A stretch of DNA of 56,152 nucleotides from Rhizobium sullae (GCF_900169785.1 NZ_FWER01000023.1:116644-172795); one strand, 5' to 3'. Positions 1 to 8,875 are shown, counted from the stretch's first letter. Numbers and translations are program-made. The notes: generated by a model from the sequence alone, not told the origin.

Positions 1-1479
1 AGCACGACCCTGGCTGCGGACAACCTGATCCAGCTCACCGCGACCATCACCGACAAGGACGGCGATCAACAATCGGCCTTCCTTGACATCGGCAAGAACC
101 TCAACTTCAAGGACGACGGCCCGACGATTGCGGTGCCGTTTGACGGTGATCCCGGTGCCGCAGGTATCCAGCACGAGACTCTGGCTAACGTGCTCAACGC
201 GTCGGCCACCGGAGCCTTCGGGTACGATATCGGCGCGGATGCCCACGCGGCCGCGTTCTATACGGGCGGCGGTTCTGACTTTGTCGACCAGAATGGTGCA
301 CTTGCCGGCGTGCAGATCGGACTCACCGGCACGATCACCGGTGGCGGAGGAGGCAACGTCCTTACCTCGAATGTGACGCTTGCGTCGGAGAGTCTCACCT
401 CCGCGACATTCAACTTCACCTTCACTTACGACAAGGACCCGGCAGCAGGCGTCCAGGCGGGCACGGCGGGCGGCACGCTCGTCTTCGACAAGGTTGCCGA
501 CACTTATACCATCAACCTGACCGATCCGCTCGAAGGCTTCAGCTTCGACGTTATCCACACCAGTGAGCTCTTGTCCAAGGAGCCCACGAGCAACACGGGT
601 CACCCGCAGATCGTGGTGGAACGGTTGCAGGCGGATGACGCGAACACGCCGGATGACGAAGACTTCTACGTGCAGTTCACGGGCAACGCGATCAACAGAG
701 CCAACCCGTTCCGCCTGACGGGCAACGGCGAGGGGTCATCCGCTGACGCCACGTTCACCGTGGGTGGTCACGAGATGGTGAGTAACAACAATGAAACATG
801 GGTGTCTGCGACGCAGAGCACCAACGGTGTCGCCGGTGACACGATCCAGAAAGATGAACTGCTCACGTTGCGGTTCTTCAACAGCAACGTCGGTATTCAG
901 ACCGAGGCTGTCACCCCGACAGCGACCGCCGGCACCATGGCCATTAAGTTCGACGGCATCGGCAACAGCGAGGACCTGATGCTGATCCTCGACCTGATCG
1001 ACAAGAACGGTGCCGACAACATCGCCGGCACCGCGGACGACAACTCCACGGTCACGCGGGCTGTGTACGTGTCAAACGCCGACATCTTCAAGGCGGGTCA
1101 GGTCCCGGCCGCCTACAGCAGCGAGTTCACGCTCGACAACAACGACGGCCTCGTGATCATCGAGCAGAACGACTACAACGCAGCCGGCGAAGACTACGTG
1201 TTACAGGGTGCGCAGATCATGCAGTCGGGCAACGGGATCACCGGCAACAACACCGCGATCGACCTGATCAGGACGACCGGCGCTGGCGGCGGCAGCAATG
1301 CGACCACCAATCTGGTGAACTTCGACGCCGCCGACAACGACGTGCTGAAGATCACGGACATCGGCTTCACCTCGACGGTGACCGAGACGCCGGAAGCCCA
1401 GCTCGCCTTCGCCTTCCAGGTGGAGGACGCGGACGCGGATCAGACAGCGATGCAGCACATACTCGTTGACGTCGCCTAA
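1..1479 (+). CDS. Large repetitive type I secreted protein (T1SS-143/DUF5801-like), 3' end only
   Basis: The reading frame is open from the first base, so this is the C-terminal about 492 residues of a longer protein whose start lies outside the window. The visible part is acidic, rich in Gly, Asp, Asn and Thr, and nearly free of Cys. It contains the recurring phrase TDKDGDQ near residue 18, followed by KDDGPT, which is typical of tandem domains in giant RTX-type adhesins (DUF5801, 'T1SS-143' repeats). The tail (VEDADADQTA, then a short hydrophobic end) resembles the end of such repeat domains and would hold the uncleaved C-terminal secretion signal. A type I ABC transporter and adaptor follow directly on the same strand, so export by that system is likely. 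Role as surface adhesin or biofilm protein is inferred from the family; no catalytic domain is visible. Confidence 0.75.
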   Translation, partial: STTLAADNLIQLTATITDKDGDQQSAFLDIGKNLNFKDDGPTIAVPFDGDPGAAGIQHETLANVLNASATGAFGYDIGADAHAAAFYTGGGSDFVDQNGALAGVQIGLTGTITGGGGGNVLTSNVTLASESLTSATFNFTFTYDKDPAAGVQAGTAGGTLVFDKVADTYTINLTDPLEGFSFDVIHTSELLSKEPTSNTGHPQIVVERLQADDANTPDDEDFYVQFTGNAINRANPFRLTGNGEGSSADATFTVGGHEMVSNNNETWVSATQSTNGVAGDTIQKDELLTLRFFNSNVGIQTEAVTPTATAGTMAIKFDGIGNSEDLMLILDLIDKNGADNIAGTADDNSTVTRAVYVSNADIFKAGQVPAAYSSEFTLDNNDGLVIIEQNDYNAAGEDYVLQGAQIMQSGNGITGNNTAIDLIRTTGAGGGSNATTNLVNFDAADNDVLKITDIGFTSTVTETPEAQLAFAFQVEDADADQTAMQHILVDVA

Positions 1480-1491
1480 CACTTGACCAAC

Positions 1492-1513
1492 GGGGGCAGC
1501 TGGCGCTGCCCCC
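1492..1513 (+). terminator. Stem-loop between adhesin gene and T1SS genes
   Basis: A perfect 9-bp inverted repeat (GGGGCAGC-type arms, 4-base loop) lies 12 bases after the stop of the secreted-protein gene and 44 bases before the ABC transporter gene. No clear T-run follows, so it may be an attenuating or mRNA-stabilising hairpin that lowers expression of the transporter relative to its substrate, rather than a full terminator. Confidence 0.5.
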
Positions 1514-1557
1514 GTACTGCCATTGCACGAGGTGTCATGTCGGATACCAGAGATTAA

Positions 1558-3285
1558 ATGATGAAAACCAACGAACAGGCCCCTGCTCTTCAGGTAGTGA
1601 TGAAGGAGGCCGGACGCGCCATCTGGCCACTTATCTGGTTCAGCGGTGGCATCAACGTGCTGATGCTGACCGGTGCGCTTTATATGCTCCAAGTCTATCA
1701 CCGCGTGTTGTCCAGCCACAGCGTGGAAACATTGGTGATGCTTTCGCTGATGGCGGCAGGGGCGCTTGCGACAATGGCGGGTCTGGAGGTGGTGCGCGGG
1801 CGTCTTCTGGCAACCGTCGGATCCTGGATGAACGCGCGGTTGGCACCCGTTCTCCTGACCGCCTCGGTAGAATATGCCGCTTCAGCGCCTGGCCAAGTCA
1901 ATGCCCGTCCGCTGCGCGACCTTGATCAAGTACGGAATTTCTTCACCAGCCCCAGCATCTTCCCGATCCTTGACGCGCCTTGGGCGCCACTGTTTTTCGC
2001 CGCCATATTTTTCATGCACCCTTGGCTGGGTTGGTTGGCGCTGGGCGGCGGGATCGTCCTATTTGCGTTGGCATTGCTGAACGAATGGCTCACACGCAAG
2101 CCGTTGACCGAGGCAGCAAGCGCACAGTCGCGGGCATACGGCCAGGCCGAGGCGGCGATCCGCAACGCCGAGGTCATTCAGGCAATGGGGATGTTGAAGC
2201 CACTGCTGGAGGGTTGGAAGGCGCATCAGGACGAGGCAAACAGAGGACAAGTGCTTGCTGCCAACCGTGGCGGCGTCATCGCGGCGATCGCGCGTTGTCA
2301 CCGGCTGGCCCTGCAAATGGGCATTCTGGGCCTTGGGGCTTATCTCGTACTTCGCAACGAGGCTTCACCGGGAATCATGATCTCCGCCTCAATCCTGATG
2401 GGTCGGGCTTTGTCCCCGGTCGAGCAGGCGATCGGCACATGGAAGGCCACGGTGGGAGCGCGTGCCGCTTACCGGCGTCTCACCGCAGTTGCCGGTAAGC
2501 ACCCGGAGGCCACGCCGGTTCTGCCACTACCGCGACCGAAAGGTAAGTTTGAGGCCGACAACATTGTCCTTGCCCGACAGGGAGGCGAGCACATCCTGAA
2601 AGGGATCAGCTTTCGCCTTGAGCCGGGTGAAGCAATGGCGTTGATCGGCCAGAGCGCGGCTGGCAAGACGAGTCTGGCGCGAATATTGGCCGGTGCCTGG
2701 CGTCCATCCGGAGGGCGTGCGTTGCTGGACGGCATGGACGTTGCCCAATGGGCGGCGGAGGACCGTGGTCATTATGTCGGTTACTTGCCGCAGGATATCG
2801 AGCTCTTCGCCGGTACCGTTGCCGAAAACATCTGCCGCTTCGCCGAGCTCAGCCCAGTGATCTTCGACAAGGTTGTCAAGGCTGCGCAGCTGGCGGGGGT
2901 TCATGACCTCATCAAAGGGCTGCCGAAGGGCTACCTCACCGAGATCGGCGAATCCGGCGCGGTGCTGTCAGGAGGACAGCGCCAGCGCATTGGGCTCGCG
3001 CGAGCACTCTACGGCGACCCGGCCCTCATTATCCTCGACGAGCCTAATTCTAACCTCGACCGCGAAGGTGAGGACGCATTGATCGCAGCTCTCATCGCGG
3101 TCAAGGCGGCTGGCACGACCGTTATCCTGGTCGCGCACCGACCGAACATCATGGAGACAGTTGACAAGATATTGGTCCTCAACCGGGGCCAACAAGACCT
3201 CTTCGGTCCACGTGACTATGTCTTCAATGAACTCGCCTCGCGAATCCGCAAGGTAACTCAGATGCCAACGATAGTGGCGAACTAA
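1558..3285 (+). CDS. Type I secretion system permease/ATPase (PrtD/HlyB-type ABC transporter)
   Basis: This 575-residue protein is an inner-membrane ABC half-transporter that powers one-step export of proteins with C-terminal signals. Hydrophobic segments near residues 25-45, 58-75, 140-175 and 250-280 form the membrane domain. The nucleotide-binding domain follows, with Walker A GQSAAGKT (364-371), signature LSGGQRQR (470-477) and Walker B LIILDE (490-495). It has no N-terminal peptidase domain, as expected for the PrtD/AprD branch. Length is normal for that family. The upstream gene encodes a probable substrate, and the HlyD-like adaptor starts 20 bases downstream. No TolC-like outer-membrane gene is present in the window, so that partner must lie elsewhere. 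Two ATGs are adjacent at the start; the first is used here. Confidence 0.92.
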   Translation: MMKTNEQAPALQVVMKEAGRAIWPLIWFSGGINVLMLTGALYMLQVYHRVLSSHSVETLVMLSLMAAGALATMAGLEVVRGRLLATVGSWMNARLAPVLLTASVEYAASAPGQVNARPLRDLDQVRNFFTSPSIFPILDAPWAPLFFAAIFFMHPWLGWLALGGGIVLFALALLNEWLTRKPLTEAASAQSRAYGQAEAAIRNAEVIQAMGMLKPLLEGWKAHQDEANRGQVLAANRGGVIAAIARCHRLALQMGILGLGAYLVLRNEASPGIMISASILMGRALSPVEQAIGTWKATVGARAAYRRLTAVAGKHPEATPVLPLPRPKGKFEADNIVLARQGGEHILKGISFRLEPGEAMALIGQSAAGKTSLARILAGAWRPSGGRALLDGMDVAQWAAEDRGHYVGYLPQDIELFAGTVAENICRFAELSPVIFDKVVKAAQLAGVHDLIKGLPKGYLTEIGESGAVLSGGQRQRIGLARALYGDPALIILDEPNSNLDREGEDALIAALIAVKAAGTTVILVAHRPNIMETVDKILVLNRGQQDLFGPRDYVFNELASRIRKVTQMPTIVAN

Positions 3286-3305
3286 GCAAGGAAACGGAAA
3301 CAGCC

Positions 3306-4640
3306 ATGAAGGATATGAAGGTCGTTCCGTTGCCCGTTTCGCCACCCGCCGCCCCAGTTCCCCTGCGTCTCACAGGTGTGACGCTCACCGGCTTCGCGAT
3401 CATGTTCCTGTTTTTCGGCATGGCCGGGGGTTGGGCGACGATTGCGCCGTTGGAAAGCGCCGCAGTGGCACCGGGCGTCATCAAGGTTGCCGGCGACCGC
3501 AAGCTCATCCAGCACCTCGAGGGCGGCATCATAGCAGAGTTGAACGCCGCCAACGGTGATATCGTCAGGGCGGGTGAAATCCTCGTCCAGCTCGACAACA
3601 CACAGGCGACGGCGAAGCTTGATCTGATCCACAATCGGATAGCAACGCGTGAGGCGCTGGCCGCTCGTCTGCGGGCTGAGCGGGATGGCAAGGTCGAGAT
3701 CGAATTTGATCTGGGGCTGCTCGCAAACCCCGCTAAAGCCGCAAGGGACGCGGTGGCCTCACAGCGTGACGTGTTCGCAGCAAAGCACCACAACTTAAAG
3801 GACGAGCGGGAAATCCTCAACCAGCGCCGTCGCCAGACCGAGGAAGAGATAACGGGACTGGAGGAGCTTATCATCACCGAGGACAAGCAGATTGAGGCGA
3901 TCGAGAGTGAAACCAAAGACCTTGAAAGTCTCCTCAAGCGCGGGCTAGTCACCCGCGAGCGGAACCTGATGCTCAGGCGGCAACAGCGGGAGATCGAGGG
4001 GGAGCGCGCGACCAACGTCGCGGCGATCGCTCGTGCCAGAAGCGCCATGGCCGAGATTGACATGCAAATCCTGAACCTCAACACGGTGCGGCTGAACGAG
4101 GCGGTCCAGGAATTGAGCAAGGTCGAGGCGGAGTTGTTTGACCTTAGACAGGAAGAGCGTGCCGCCAAGGACGTGCTTGCCCGTACCAACGTCGTTGCAC
4201 CAGTCGACAGCATCGTCATGGACCTGAAGGTCCACACGACGGGCGGTGTCGTGAAACCCGGTGAGACACTGATGACAGTCGTGCCCCTCGGACAGCAACT
4301 CGTGGTCGAGGCCATGGTCAGGCCAGAGGACGTCGAGACGATCGCCCCTGGACAGCGCGCACGCGTCAGTTTCCCGGCCTTTGCCCGCTACAATCTCCCT
4401 CCACTCGACGGCGTCGTGGAGATCGTGTCGGCTGACCGGATGGTGGAGGAGCGCACCGGGGCACCCTATTTCGCCGCGACCGTGTTGATCGATAAGAGCG
4501 AACTCGCCAAGCTGGAGGGCCGTAAGCTGCTGCCCGGCATGTCGAGCGAGGCGATGATCCGGACGGGTGCTCGCACCGTGCTTTCTTATCTGGCTGAGCC
4601 TATCACACAGAATCTCCGCCGAGCGCTGCGCGAAAAATAG
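3306..4640 (+). CDS. HlyD family periplasmic adaptor of type I secretion
   Basis: This is a 444-residue membrane-fusion protein bridging the ABC transporter and an outer-membrane channel. A short cytoplasmic tail rich in Pro is followed by one membrane helix near residues 28-50. The lipoyl-like half-motif LIQHLEGGIIAEL comes next (about residue 64), then a long Glu/Arg-rich coiled coil (about 100-290), and the second lipoyl half with the phrase NVVAPVDSIV. The C-terminal beta domain ends near RTVLSYLAEPI, which is characteristic of PrtE/HlyD proteins. It follows the ABC transporter gene by 20 bases and is almost certainly co-transcribed with it. Confidence 0.92.
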   Translation: MKDMKVVPLPVSPPAAPVPLRLTGVTLTGFAIMFLFFGMAGGWATIAPLESAAVAPGVIKVAGDRKLIQHLEGGIIAELNAANGDIVRAGEILVQLDNTQATAKLDLIHNRIATREALAARLRAERDGKVEIEFDLGLLANPAKAARDAVASQRDVFAAKHHNLKDEREILNQRRRQTEEEITGLEELIITEDKQIEAIESETKDLESLLKRGLVTRERNLMLRRQQREIEGERATNVAAIARARSAMAEIDMQILNLNTVRLNEAVQELSKVEAELFDLRQEERAAKDVLARTNVVAPVDSIVMDLKVHTTGGVVKPGETLMTVVPLGQQLVVEAMVRPEDVETIAPGQRARVSFPAFARYNLPPLDGVVEIVSADRMVEERTGAPYFAATVLIDKSELAKLEGRKLLPGMSSEAMIRTGARTVLSYLAEPITQNLRRALREK

Positions 4641-4654
4641 TTTCGCGGTATATT

Positions 4655-4914
4655 TCGTAGCCGAGCCTCCAAGAAACTCGAAGAATGGATCGATGATGCC
4701 ATAATTTCTGGGCTTGGCCCGTTTTGCTCGCGTTCTTCGTCGAGATATCGACGCCGTCTGCAACGCCATCGACCTGCCCTGGAGCAATGTTCAGGCGGAA
4801 GGTCAGATCAACCGCCTGAAAATGATTAAACGTGCAATGCATGGCAGGGCAGGCCCTGAACTTCTTAGAGCAAGGATGATGCCGATCAAAATGGCCGATC
4901 TCCATACAAAGTGA
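4655..4914 (+). pseudogene. ISL3-family transposase, C-terminal relic (frameshifted)
   Basis: The stretch 4715-4914 encodes LPWSNVQAEGQINRLK followed by RAMHGRAG and ELLRARMM, the conserved C-terminal end of ISL3-family transposases. Just upstream, in another frame, 4660-4713 reads KKLEEWIDDAIISGL, which belongs directly in front, so a frameshift separates the two parts. The rest of the transposase and clear terminal inverted repeats are missing. It is a decayed IS remnant that marks the left edge of the accessory region. Confidence 0.75.
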
Positions 4915-5101
4915 GGAAGACCCCGTTTAAGTGCCAAACGACAAGTGGAGGCAGGAACGTTCTTCGGCCACATCGCTTATGCGAGCCTCACGGCGCGAAA
5001 GCCGCTGTAGGGTGTTCACTCGGAGGGGCGCAGCCACCGACTTGGATAAACACGGAAAAGCTCGTGATGACTGAATGGCAACGTCATAAGGGGACACAAT
5101 C

Positions 5102-5911
5102 ATGACCCTGCTCGGCTCCGCGATGAACCAGCCAACGTTCCCGGAACTGTACGAGCGCTGGCTCGTAAACCCTCTCTTTCGGCCGTGGGCCGAAATCACC
5201 CTCGAAGAAGTGGGCCTGTCTCCGGGCGATCGTGTGCTCGACATTGCTTGTGGAACCGGAATAGTCGCCCGCATTGCGAGGGAGCGGCTCGGTGACGGCG
5301 GATACGTCGTCGGCGTCGACATCAGTTCGGATATGCTTGCCGTCGCGCGCGCCGTGGCCCCGGGCATCGACTGGCGCGAGGGCAATGCCAGCGCCCTGCC
5401 GCTCCATGACCGCGAGCAGTTCGACGTCGTCGCCTGCCAACAAGGATTGCAGTTCGTTTCCGACAAGCCCGCGGCGGCCGCGCAGATGCGGCGTGCGCTG
5501 GCAACGGGCGGCAGATTGGCGGTAGCCACTTGGCGTTCCGACGACGAAATCCCGTTCTTTCAGGATCTGCGCCGCATCGCGGAGCGCCATTTGGGCGCCA
5601 TCGCGGATTTGCGGCACAGCTTTGGAGAGGCAGCGCCGCTTGAGGCGCTGCTCCAAGACGCCGGCTTCCACGACGTCCGGTCGAGGGCGATAACACGCAC
5701 CATCCATTTCCAGGAGGGCGCACCCCTCCTGCGATTGAACACGATGGCACTGGTCGGCATGAGCTCCGTCGGCAAGGAAATGGACGATGAGGAGCGCAAG
5801 CGCGTCGTGGAGGAGATCGTGGGTGAGAGTTCAACCGTGCTCCAGCCCTACACCGATGGATCTGGGCTCGCTTTCGAGCTCAGCACCAATCTGGCAACGG
5901 CCAAAGGCTGA
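5102..5911 (+). CDS. Class I SAM-dependent methyltransferase (UbiE/Methyltransf_11-like)
   Basis: The 269-residue protein carries the SAM-binding glycine motif VLDIACGTG (about residues 44-52), an acidic loop with VVGVDIS after strand 2, and a post-I region NASALPLHD. This is a typical seven-strand methyltransferase fold. The substrate cannot be read from sequence. An AAGGGG ribosome-binding site stands about 10 bases before the ATG at 5102; an ATG seven codons in is the alternative start. It stands alone between an IS relic and a convergent TetR-family gene, so its role is not given by context. Confidence 0.8.
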   Translation: MTLLGSAMNQPTFPELYERWLVNPLFRPWAEITLEEVGLSPGDRVLDIACGTGIVARIARERLGDGGYVVGVDISSDMLAVARAVAPGIDWREGNASALPLHDREQFDVVACQQGLQFVSDKPAAAAQMRRALATGGRLAVATWRSDDEIPFFQDLRRIAERHLGAIADLRHSFGEAAPLEALLQDAGFHDVRSRAITRTIHFQEGAPLLRLNTMALVGMSSVGKEMDDEERKRVVEEIVGESSTVLQPYTDGSGLAFELSTNLATAKG

Positions 5912-5914
5912 AAC

Positions 5915-6263
5915 GAGCGCTTGGATGGCTTCTGCGTGGGACAAATCCGGCGACGGCAGGTTTCTCCATATGAAACCGCCGTTCGCGGACACCCGGTGAA
6001 GGACAATTATGGGTTTTAGTTTGTCGTTTCAAACCGGAAATTGTCATACGTCCGGGCGACCACGACCGTGAAAGGCATGGTCGCCTTCCAATGAAGAACC
6101 ATTACCGTGCCAGGTTCCGCGCTCCAATTTGCGCGGCGGGCTACGAGATACTCCTCCCCTGCCGGTGTGAAGCCGTTAAGTCAAATCCGCGCCCCGGATT
6201 TTCAGCTTAGCGCGCCAATTGAAATCGGAAAGTAAAAAGCCACAAGAGGGGGTGACCAGCACA
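5915..6263. other. Convergent intergenic stretch, no gene seen
   Basis: This gap lies between the ends of the methyltransferase gene and the tetR gene. The frames are short and broken and no family was recognised. It may be worn-out coding sequence, but no claim is supported. Confidence 0.4.
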
Positions 6264-6875
6264 TCAGATCAATGAGCGACTGACTGCATTGCTGCCGTCC
6301 GGCACCCGAACGGAGCGCATGCAGAAGTCGAGCATTGCGTTCAGTGACGCCGGATTTCGCGTGAGGCGGCTGCGCAGGGCCGCACCCTCCCAGCAATCGA
6401 CAATACGGTTAGCCATCTGCAGCACATCGACATCGCCGGGGATGTGCCCACCGATCCTGGCCTCTTCCAGGCAAACCCCGAGACGTTCGCCGATCGTCGA
6501 GAAGCATGCTTCAATCTTCTGGCGGAACACTTCGTTCACACCGGACAACTCCTGACCCAGGCCACCCAGGAGACAGCCCATGTAGCCTTCTTCCTGGTAT
6601 TTCTGTGCGGTCATCTCAAAGAAGCGCCGCACCCGGGCAATCGGAGGTAGGTCGGGATCCCGAAGGCATTCGTCTAGCGCTGCATGGACCTGTGCCATGT
6701 AGGCATCGACGACCTGCAGCGCGAAGTCCTCCTTGTCCTTGAAGTGGTGGTAGAACGAGCCCTTCGGCAGTTGTGTCTCCGTGAGCAGGGCCTGGAGGCC
6801 GAGATCGTTGTAGCCGTGCTCCAGGAGCAGGCGGAGACCGGCATCGATCAGTCGTTGCTTCGTGGAATGCGTCAC
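6264..6875 (-). CDS. TetR family transcriptional regulator (NemR/AcuR-like)
   Basis: This 203-residue regulator has an N-terminal helix-turn-helix with the typical TetR pattern (ALLTETQLPKGSFYHHFKDKE, about residues 28-48, read here with a GTG start). A helical ligand-binding domain follows, containing GCLLGGLGQELS (about 97-108). That cysteine-bearing phrase occurs in the NemR/AcuR-like group, which senses electrophiles or acrylate-type compounds. It lies 92 bases downstream of a cupin gene in the same direction. A perfect TAGACC-N4-GGTCTA operator precedes the cupin gene, so the likely arrangement is an autoregulated cupin-tetR operon. The ligand is unknown. Confidence 0.85.
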   Translation of the reverse strand: MTHSTKQRLIDAGLRLLLEHGYNDLGLQALLTETQLPKGSFYHHFKDKEDFALQVVDAYMAQVHAALDECLRDPDLPPIARVRRFFEMTAQKYQEEGYMGCLLGGLGQELSGVNEVFRQKIEACFSTIGERLGVCLEEARIGGHIPGDVDVLQMANRIVDCWEGAALRSRLTRNPASLNAMLDFCMRSVRVPDGSNAVSRSLI

Positions 6876-6967
6876 GGTTGAATCGCGGGCCTCGTACTAG
6901 GATGGATGGCGGCGCCATCCGCCCGGGGCGCCCGGAATTTGAACCTACTCCGGGCACCGGTGGCGGT

Positions 6968-7354
6968 CTAGCCCAGCGTCTTCCTGATCATGTGATCGAT
7001 CACGTGGCTATGCTCGTGCTGAGGGCTGAACATGATGATCTCCGCGTCGTCCTCGACCTTCACATTGTGACCAGGCGGCCAGTAGAACAGATCGTTGGTG
7101 CCGACCGTCTCCTGTCTGCCTTCCCTGTCGGTCGTAGTGATCCTGCCGCGCAGCACGAAGCCCCAATGGGGACAGTTGCAGACGTTTCCTTCAAGCCCCT
7201 CAAAAAGCGGGGTCGTGTCAACGCCCGCTGAAAGTGTGAAGTATTCGCCGCTGATCTTGTCGTAGCCGCTGACATCTCCGAAATCGAGACGTTGGCGCAC
7301 CACCGCGCCGGGGATTTCCATCCTAACGTCCACGTCGTCCTTGGCAACTCGCAT
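6968..7354 (-). CDS. Small cupin-domain protein
   Basis: The 128-residue protein is a single cupin barrel. The metal-site-like elements include CNCPHWGFVLRG (about residues 58-69) and the second motif DLFYWPPGHNVKV (about 86-98) with a His. Proteins of this type bind a metal and may act as small dioxygenases, isomerases or sensors; no specific reaction can be assigned. A strong GGGAGG ribosome-binding site precedes the ATG. The TetR regulator follows on the same strand and a NemR-type operator lies 89 bases upstream of the start, suggesting induction by a small reactive compound. Confidence 0.75.
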   Translation of the reverse strand: MRVAKDDVDVRMEIPGAVVRQRLDFGDVSGYDKISGEYFTLSAGVDTTPLFEGLEGNVCNCPHWGFVLRGRITTTDREGRQETVGTNDLFYWPPGHNVKVEDDAEIIMFSPQHEHSHVIDHMIRKTLG

Positions 7355-7442
7355 AGTCGTCCTCCCTTTCGCTCCAGTAGAAGTGCCGGTGCGCTTGCCC
7401 GATCGGCAGTCTTCCCTCCGCGAACGGTGATCGTTCGGGCTC

Positions 7443-7458
7443 TAGACCGATCGGTCTA
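7443..7458. promoter_or_regulatory. NemR-type TetR operator
   Basis: TAGACCGATCGGTCTA is a perfect 16-bp palindrome. It matches the TAGACC-N4-GGTCTA half-site pattern known for NemR-class TetR repressors. It sits upstream of the divergently read cupin-tetR pair and is probably the binding site of the TetR protein encoded at 6264-6875. Confidence 0.75.
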
Positions 7459-7474
7459 ATCGCAGACTACGCTC

Positions 7475-7660
7475 TTGTTTTCCGGTGTCAAGCACGGAGC
7501 TTTAATCGCGATCGCCGATCCTGACCTATCGCTTCGGGACATTGCTGCCCAATTGGACCAGATGCATGAGCGTCCGCCGCGTGGTGGTCGTAAATGGCAA
7601 CTGTCTTCTGTCAGGGCACTGTTTGACGAGGCCCGTCGCTTCGGGCTCGTTCGATCTTGA
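7475..7660 (+). pseudogene. Site-specific serine recombinase, C-terminal fragment
   Basis: The 61-residue frame contains LSLRDIAAQLDQMHERPPRG followed by WQLSSVRALFDEA. This is the usual end of large resolvase/invertase-type recombinases (a helix-turn-helix plus the W..S.V..L motif). The catalytic N-terminal domain with its active Ser is absent and a stop lies just upstream, so this is a relic. It abuts the NemR-type operator, indicating that a recombination or deletion joined unrelated DNA here. Confidence 0.6.
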
Positions 7661-7773
7661 GAGCCTGGCTGATGAGCCGACCGAGCTGCCTGTAGCTTGT
7701 CAGTCCGTGGCTTCAACAAAGTGGCCCTTCGATTGTGAAATTCGATTGGACGCACCTAGAGCATCCCGTCGCC

Positions 7774-8292
7774 TCAGCGCCAGGACAGCTGGTCCTTCGG
7801 TAGCCGACCGCTCGGATCGACCACCGTTACCTTGTGCGGAAGCTCCGCGCCCCAGTCCCAGAGCACGAGGTTCTTGTCATCGCCCTCAGCCCCGGGCGCA
7901 AAGCTCGGAACAAGAATACCTGAAACGCCTTGAGGTCGCATGTGATCGTAAATCGCCCACGACGCCGGCCGATCTCCAATACTGAGAGCCGTAGCCCATG
8001 CGCAGGCCATATCCTCTAATGCGACGGAGAATTCTCCCCTTCCCTCTTCTACCGTCAGATCTACGATGTGGTCGCAGTCGACCTCGTAGGAGCAGAGGAC
8101 ACATGGATCGATCCGATGGGCAAACCCTTGGTTGGCCTCCTTCACAGCCGTCATGATGCTCAGGCCCAGATAGAGTGCTGGCGCACCCTTGGGATTGAAA
8201 CGTGCACCCCTGATCGCCGCGCCATCACCGGAGACCGGCTTGAACGCCCAACGAGGATCATGCGCCCGATAGCAGGTTCCGACGAACCTCAA
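7774..8292 (-). CDS. RES-domain toxin of a type II toxin-antitoxin pair
   Basis: This 172-residue protein fits the RES family, whose toxins degrade NAD+. It opens with YRAHDPRWAFKPVSGDGA, then RGARFNPKG and ALYLGLSIMTAVKE, supplying the Arg and Glu expected in the family's active site; a conserved Ser occurs later in RPASWAIYD. Length is close to family norm. Its TTG start overlaps the antitoxin TGA (TTGA), so translation is coupled to the upstream Xre-type antitoxin. Confidence 0.88.
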   Translation of the reverse strand: MRFVGTCYRAHDPRWAFKPVSGDGAAIRGARFNPKGAPALYLGLSIMTAVKEANQGFAHRIDPCVLCSYEVDCDHIVDLTVEEGRGEFSVALEDMACAWATALSIGDRPASWAIYDHMRPQGVSGILVPSFAPGAEGDDKNLVLWDWGAELPHKVTVVDPSGRLPKDQLSWR

Positions 8293-8678
8293 GCAAAACC
8301 GCCGAGGGCCATATGATCGAGGTATTCGCGAACAGCAGCTGCCTTGCCGTCTTTCACGAGCGATTCGGCGGTGCGCCCGCCGAATGCCGGAAGCGGCTGG
8401 GCCCGATACCAGGCCATAGCCTGCTCTTTACCGCCCGCCCAATCTATAACGCGGCTGATGATCTCGAGCATTTCACGCAAACGACCTTGCGTTTTGGCCG
8501 TGCCGCTGCGCTCCACCCGATAGAGCGTCTCCCGTGCAAGTCCTGCGGTTTCTGCGAGCTGCGTCTTGGACATGCCGAACCCGTCCACGAGCCGATCGAC
8601 TATGATCCTGCCAGACTTATCCATATACGATAGAACCAGCGGTCCATTCTGCATTGCAATCTTCATTGCCTCGGCCAT
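8289..8678 (-). CDS. Xre/MbcA/ParS-type antitoxin partner of RES toxin
   Basis: The 129-residue protein has a central helix-turn-helix (MSKTQLAETAGLARETLYRV, about residues 36-55). Its C-terminal toxin-binding domain contains AWYRAQPLPAFGGRTAESLV, a hallmark of the DUF2384 antitoxins that neutralise RES toxins. It is the first gene of the pair and overlaps the toxin start by four bases. A 32-bp near-perfect palindrome 24 bases upstream is the likely autoregulatory operator. Confidence 0.88.
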   Translation of the reverse strand: MAEAMKIAMQNGPLVLSYMDKSGRIIVDRLVDGFGMSKTQLAETAGLARETLYRVERSGTAKTQGRLREMLEIISRVIDWAGGKEQAMAWYRAQPLPAFGGRTAESLVKDGKAAAVREYLDHMALGGFA

Positions 8679-8701
8679 CGCTAATCACCTCGCCACATCC
8701 G

Positions 8702-8733
8702 ATGCCATATATTTCGTACAAAATATATGGCAT
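8702..8733. promoter_or_regulatory. Operator palindrome upstream of Xre-RES module
   Basis: ATGCCATATATTT (8702-8714) and its exact reverse complement (8721-8733) are separated by CGTACA, giving a 32-bp palindrome with one mismatched pair. It lies directly upstream of the antitoxin start at 8678 and is AT-rich in a GC-rich background, as expected for an autoregulated promoter. Confidence 0.7.
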
Positions 8734-8875
8734 CTCCGCGTGCAATGCAATCTCCGACCATTGCCGGCGGAGCATCTGCTTCTGAAAAGCATGCTTGAAA
8801 GATTATCTCCATCTGATTTCGAGCAAAAGATGACTTCAATCAGTAGCGCCAAATCCGACGCAGCAAAAGCTATAG

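Noticed and set aside
3224..4787. Minus-strand frames of 363 and 280 residues opposite the HlyD-type gene
   Set aside because: Ser/Arg-rich antisense shadows of a clear adaptor gene.
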